64,000 nt of DNA from Hyphomicrobiales bacterium (GTDB lineage: Bacteria > Pseudomonadota > Alphaproteobacteria > Rhizobiales > Rhizobiaceae): assembly GCA_900473795.1 (NCBI GenBank), contig UCMT01000025.1, positions 1-64,000 on the forward strand. Direction: 5' to 3'. Position 1 is the first letter of the stretch. Every line of letters starts with the position of its first letter. The notes beneath the pieces were generated by a model. The model ran no database searches. It was not told the DNA's origin and worked only from the letters and a program-made list of their open reading frames with translations. A program made the position numbers and the translations under genes. Of the stretch, positions 63,470-64,000 are shown piece by piece.

Positions 63470-64000
63470 GTGCATCAGGATATGGCTTTGGTAGCGACGG
63501 TGGCGATCAGCTTCGTGCTGGCCGCCGGTTTTGGCTATCTTGCGGACAGGCTTCGTTTGCCGCCGCTGGTGGGTTATCTGGTTGCCGGCATCCTGATGGG
63601 GCCGTTCACGCCGGGCTTTACAGCCGACAGCGACCTTGCGGCGCAGCTGGCTGAAATCGGCGTCATCCTGCTGATGTTCGGCGTCGGGCTGCATTTCTCG
63701 GCATCGGACCTCATCGCCGTTCGCGGGATCGCCATCCCCGGCGCCATTGGCCAGATCATCCTTGCGACGTTGCTCGGCATGGGTCTCTGCACCTTGTGGG
63801 GCTGGAGCCTCGGGGCCGGGCTGGTCTTCGGCCTCAGTGTTTCCGTTGCCAGCACCGTGGTGCTGCTCAAGGCCTTAGAGGAGAGAAACCTCGTCAATTC
63901 GCCCAACGGCCGCGTGGCGATCGGCTGGCTGATCGTCGAGGATCTGGCGATGGTCCTGACGCTGGTCCTCCTGCCCATCGTCGCGGAGGTGCTGGGCGAC
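63470..64000 (+). CDS. KefB/YbaL-type CPA2 antiporter, partial
   Basis: The first 177 residues of a CPA2 monovalent cation/proton antiporter, open to the window edge. It starts VHQDMALVATVAISFVLAAG and continues with LVGYLVAGILMGPFTPGF and LAEIGVILLMFGVGLHFSAS, the hallmark first helices of KefB/KefC/YbaL proteins. I place the start at the GTG at 63470 because the N-terminus then matches MHxDT-type starts of YbaL; an ATG at 63416 with AAGGA upstream would add 18 residues. The C-terminal TrkA-N part, if any, is outside the window. Confidence 0.85.
   Translation, partial: MHQDMALVATVAISFVLAAGFGYLADRLRLPPLVGYLVAGILMGPFTPGFTADSDLAAQLAEIGVILLMFGVGLHFSASDLIAVRGIAIPGAIGQIILATLLGMGLCTLWGWSLGAGLVFGLSVSVASTVVLLKALEERNLVNSPNGRVAIGWLIVEDLAMVLTLVLLPIVAEVLGD

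Overview
The window is about 62% GC and looks like chromosomal DNA of a member of the Rhizobiaceae (Rhizobium/Agrobacterium/Sinorhizobium type). The supporting evidence is a C4-pathway hemA, an lpiA-acvB pair, a TamA/TamB pair, a rocD-arginase pair with its own Lrp regulator, a NasS/NasT nitrate system and rhizobial palindromic intergenic repeats. I see no tRNA, rRNA, CRISPR array, insertion sequence, phage gene or clear pseudogene.

Positions 1-9.5 kb hold an ExoY-type sugar transferase, two membrane-anchored proteins of unknown function and a LysR regulator. The regulator is divergent from a three-gene catabolic operon (iron alcohol dehydrogenase, aldehyde dehydrogenase, enolase-superfamily dehydratase). 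An EptA-type phosphoethanolamine transferase follows. Positions 9.5-17.5 kb hold a potassium-channel-like protein with a zinc ribbon, the lpiA-acvB operon (lysyl-phosphatidylglycerol synthesis and hydrolysis), a small protein behind a general-stress-type promoter, and a large adenylate cyclase/TPR/rhodanese fusion. Together eptA, lpiA and acvB form a stretch concerned with envelope surface charge.

Positions 17.7-33.5 kb are housekeeping: cheW, rocD and arginase with an Lrp regulator, a VOC protein, tamB and tamA, a glycine-zipper lipoprotein, hemA behind an FNR/FixK box, dxr and a META-domain protein. TamB carries an exact 513-residue tandem duplication.

Positions 33.5-48 kb are an accessory uptake and oxidation island. 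It has two ribose-type (CUT2) ABC transporters, a flavin monooxygenase, two SfnB-type acyl-CoA-dehydrogenase-like oxidoreductases and an FAD/NAD(P)-binding protein. These enzyme families point to organosulfur use. Four of its promoter regions share a CTATAGA element.

Positions 48-63 kb are the assimilatory nitrate locus, all on the minus strand: nasT, nasS, then nrtA-nrtB-nrtC(tandem ATPase)-nirB-nirD-nasA-cysG and a small membrane protein. The structural operon has a sigma-54 promoter, then a leader with an ANTAR-type hexaloop hairpin and a strong intrinsic terminator. This is the layout expected for NasT antitermination relieved by nitrate through NasS. The window ends with a YezG/DUF600-like small protein and the first part of a KefB/YbaL-type antiporter.

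Many long open frames lie antisense to these genes, as expected at high GC, and are not annotated. All functional calls are from reading motifs and translated sequence; no database search was run.
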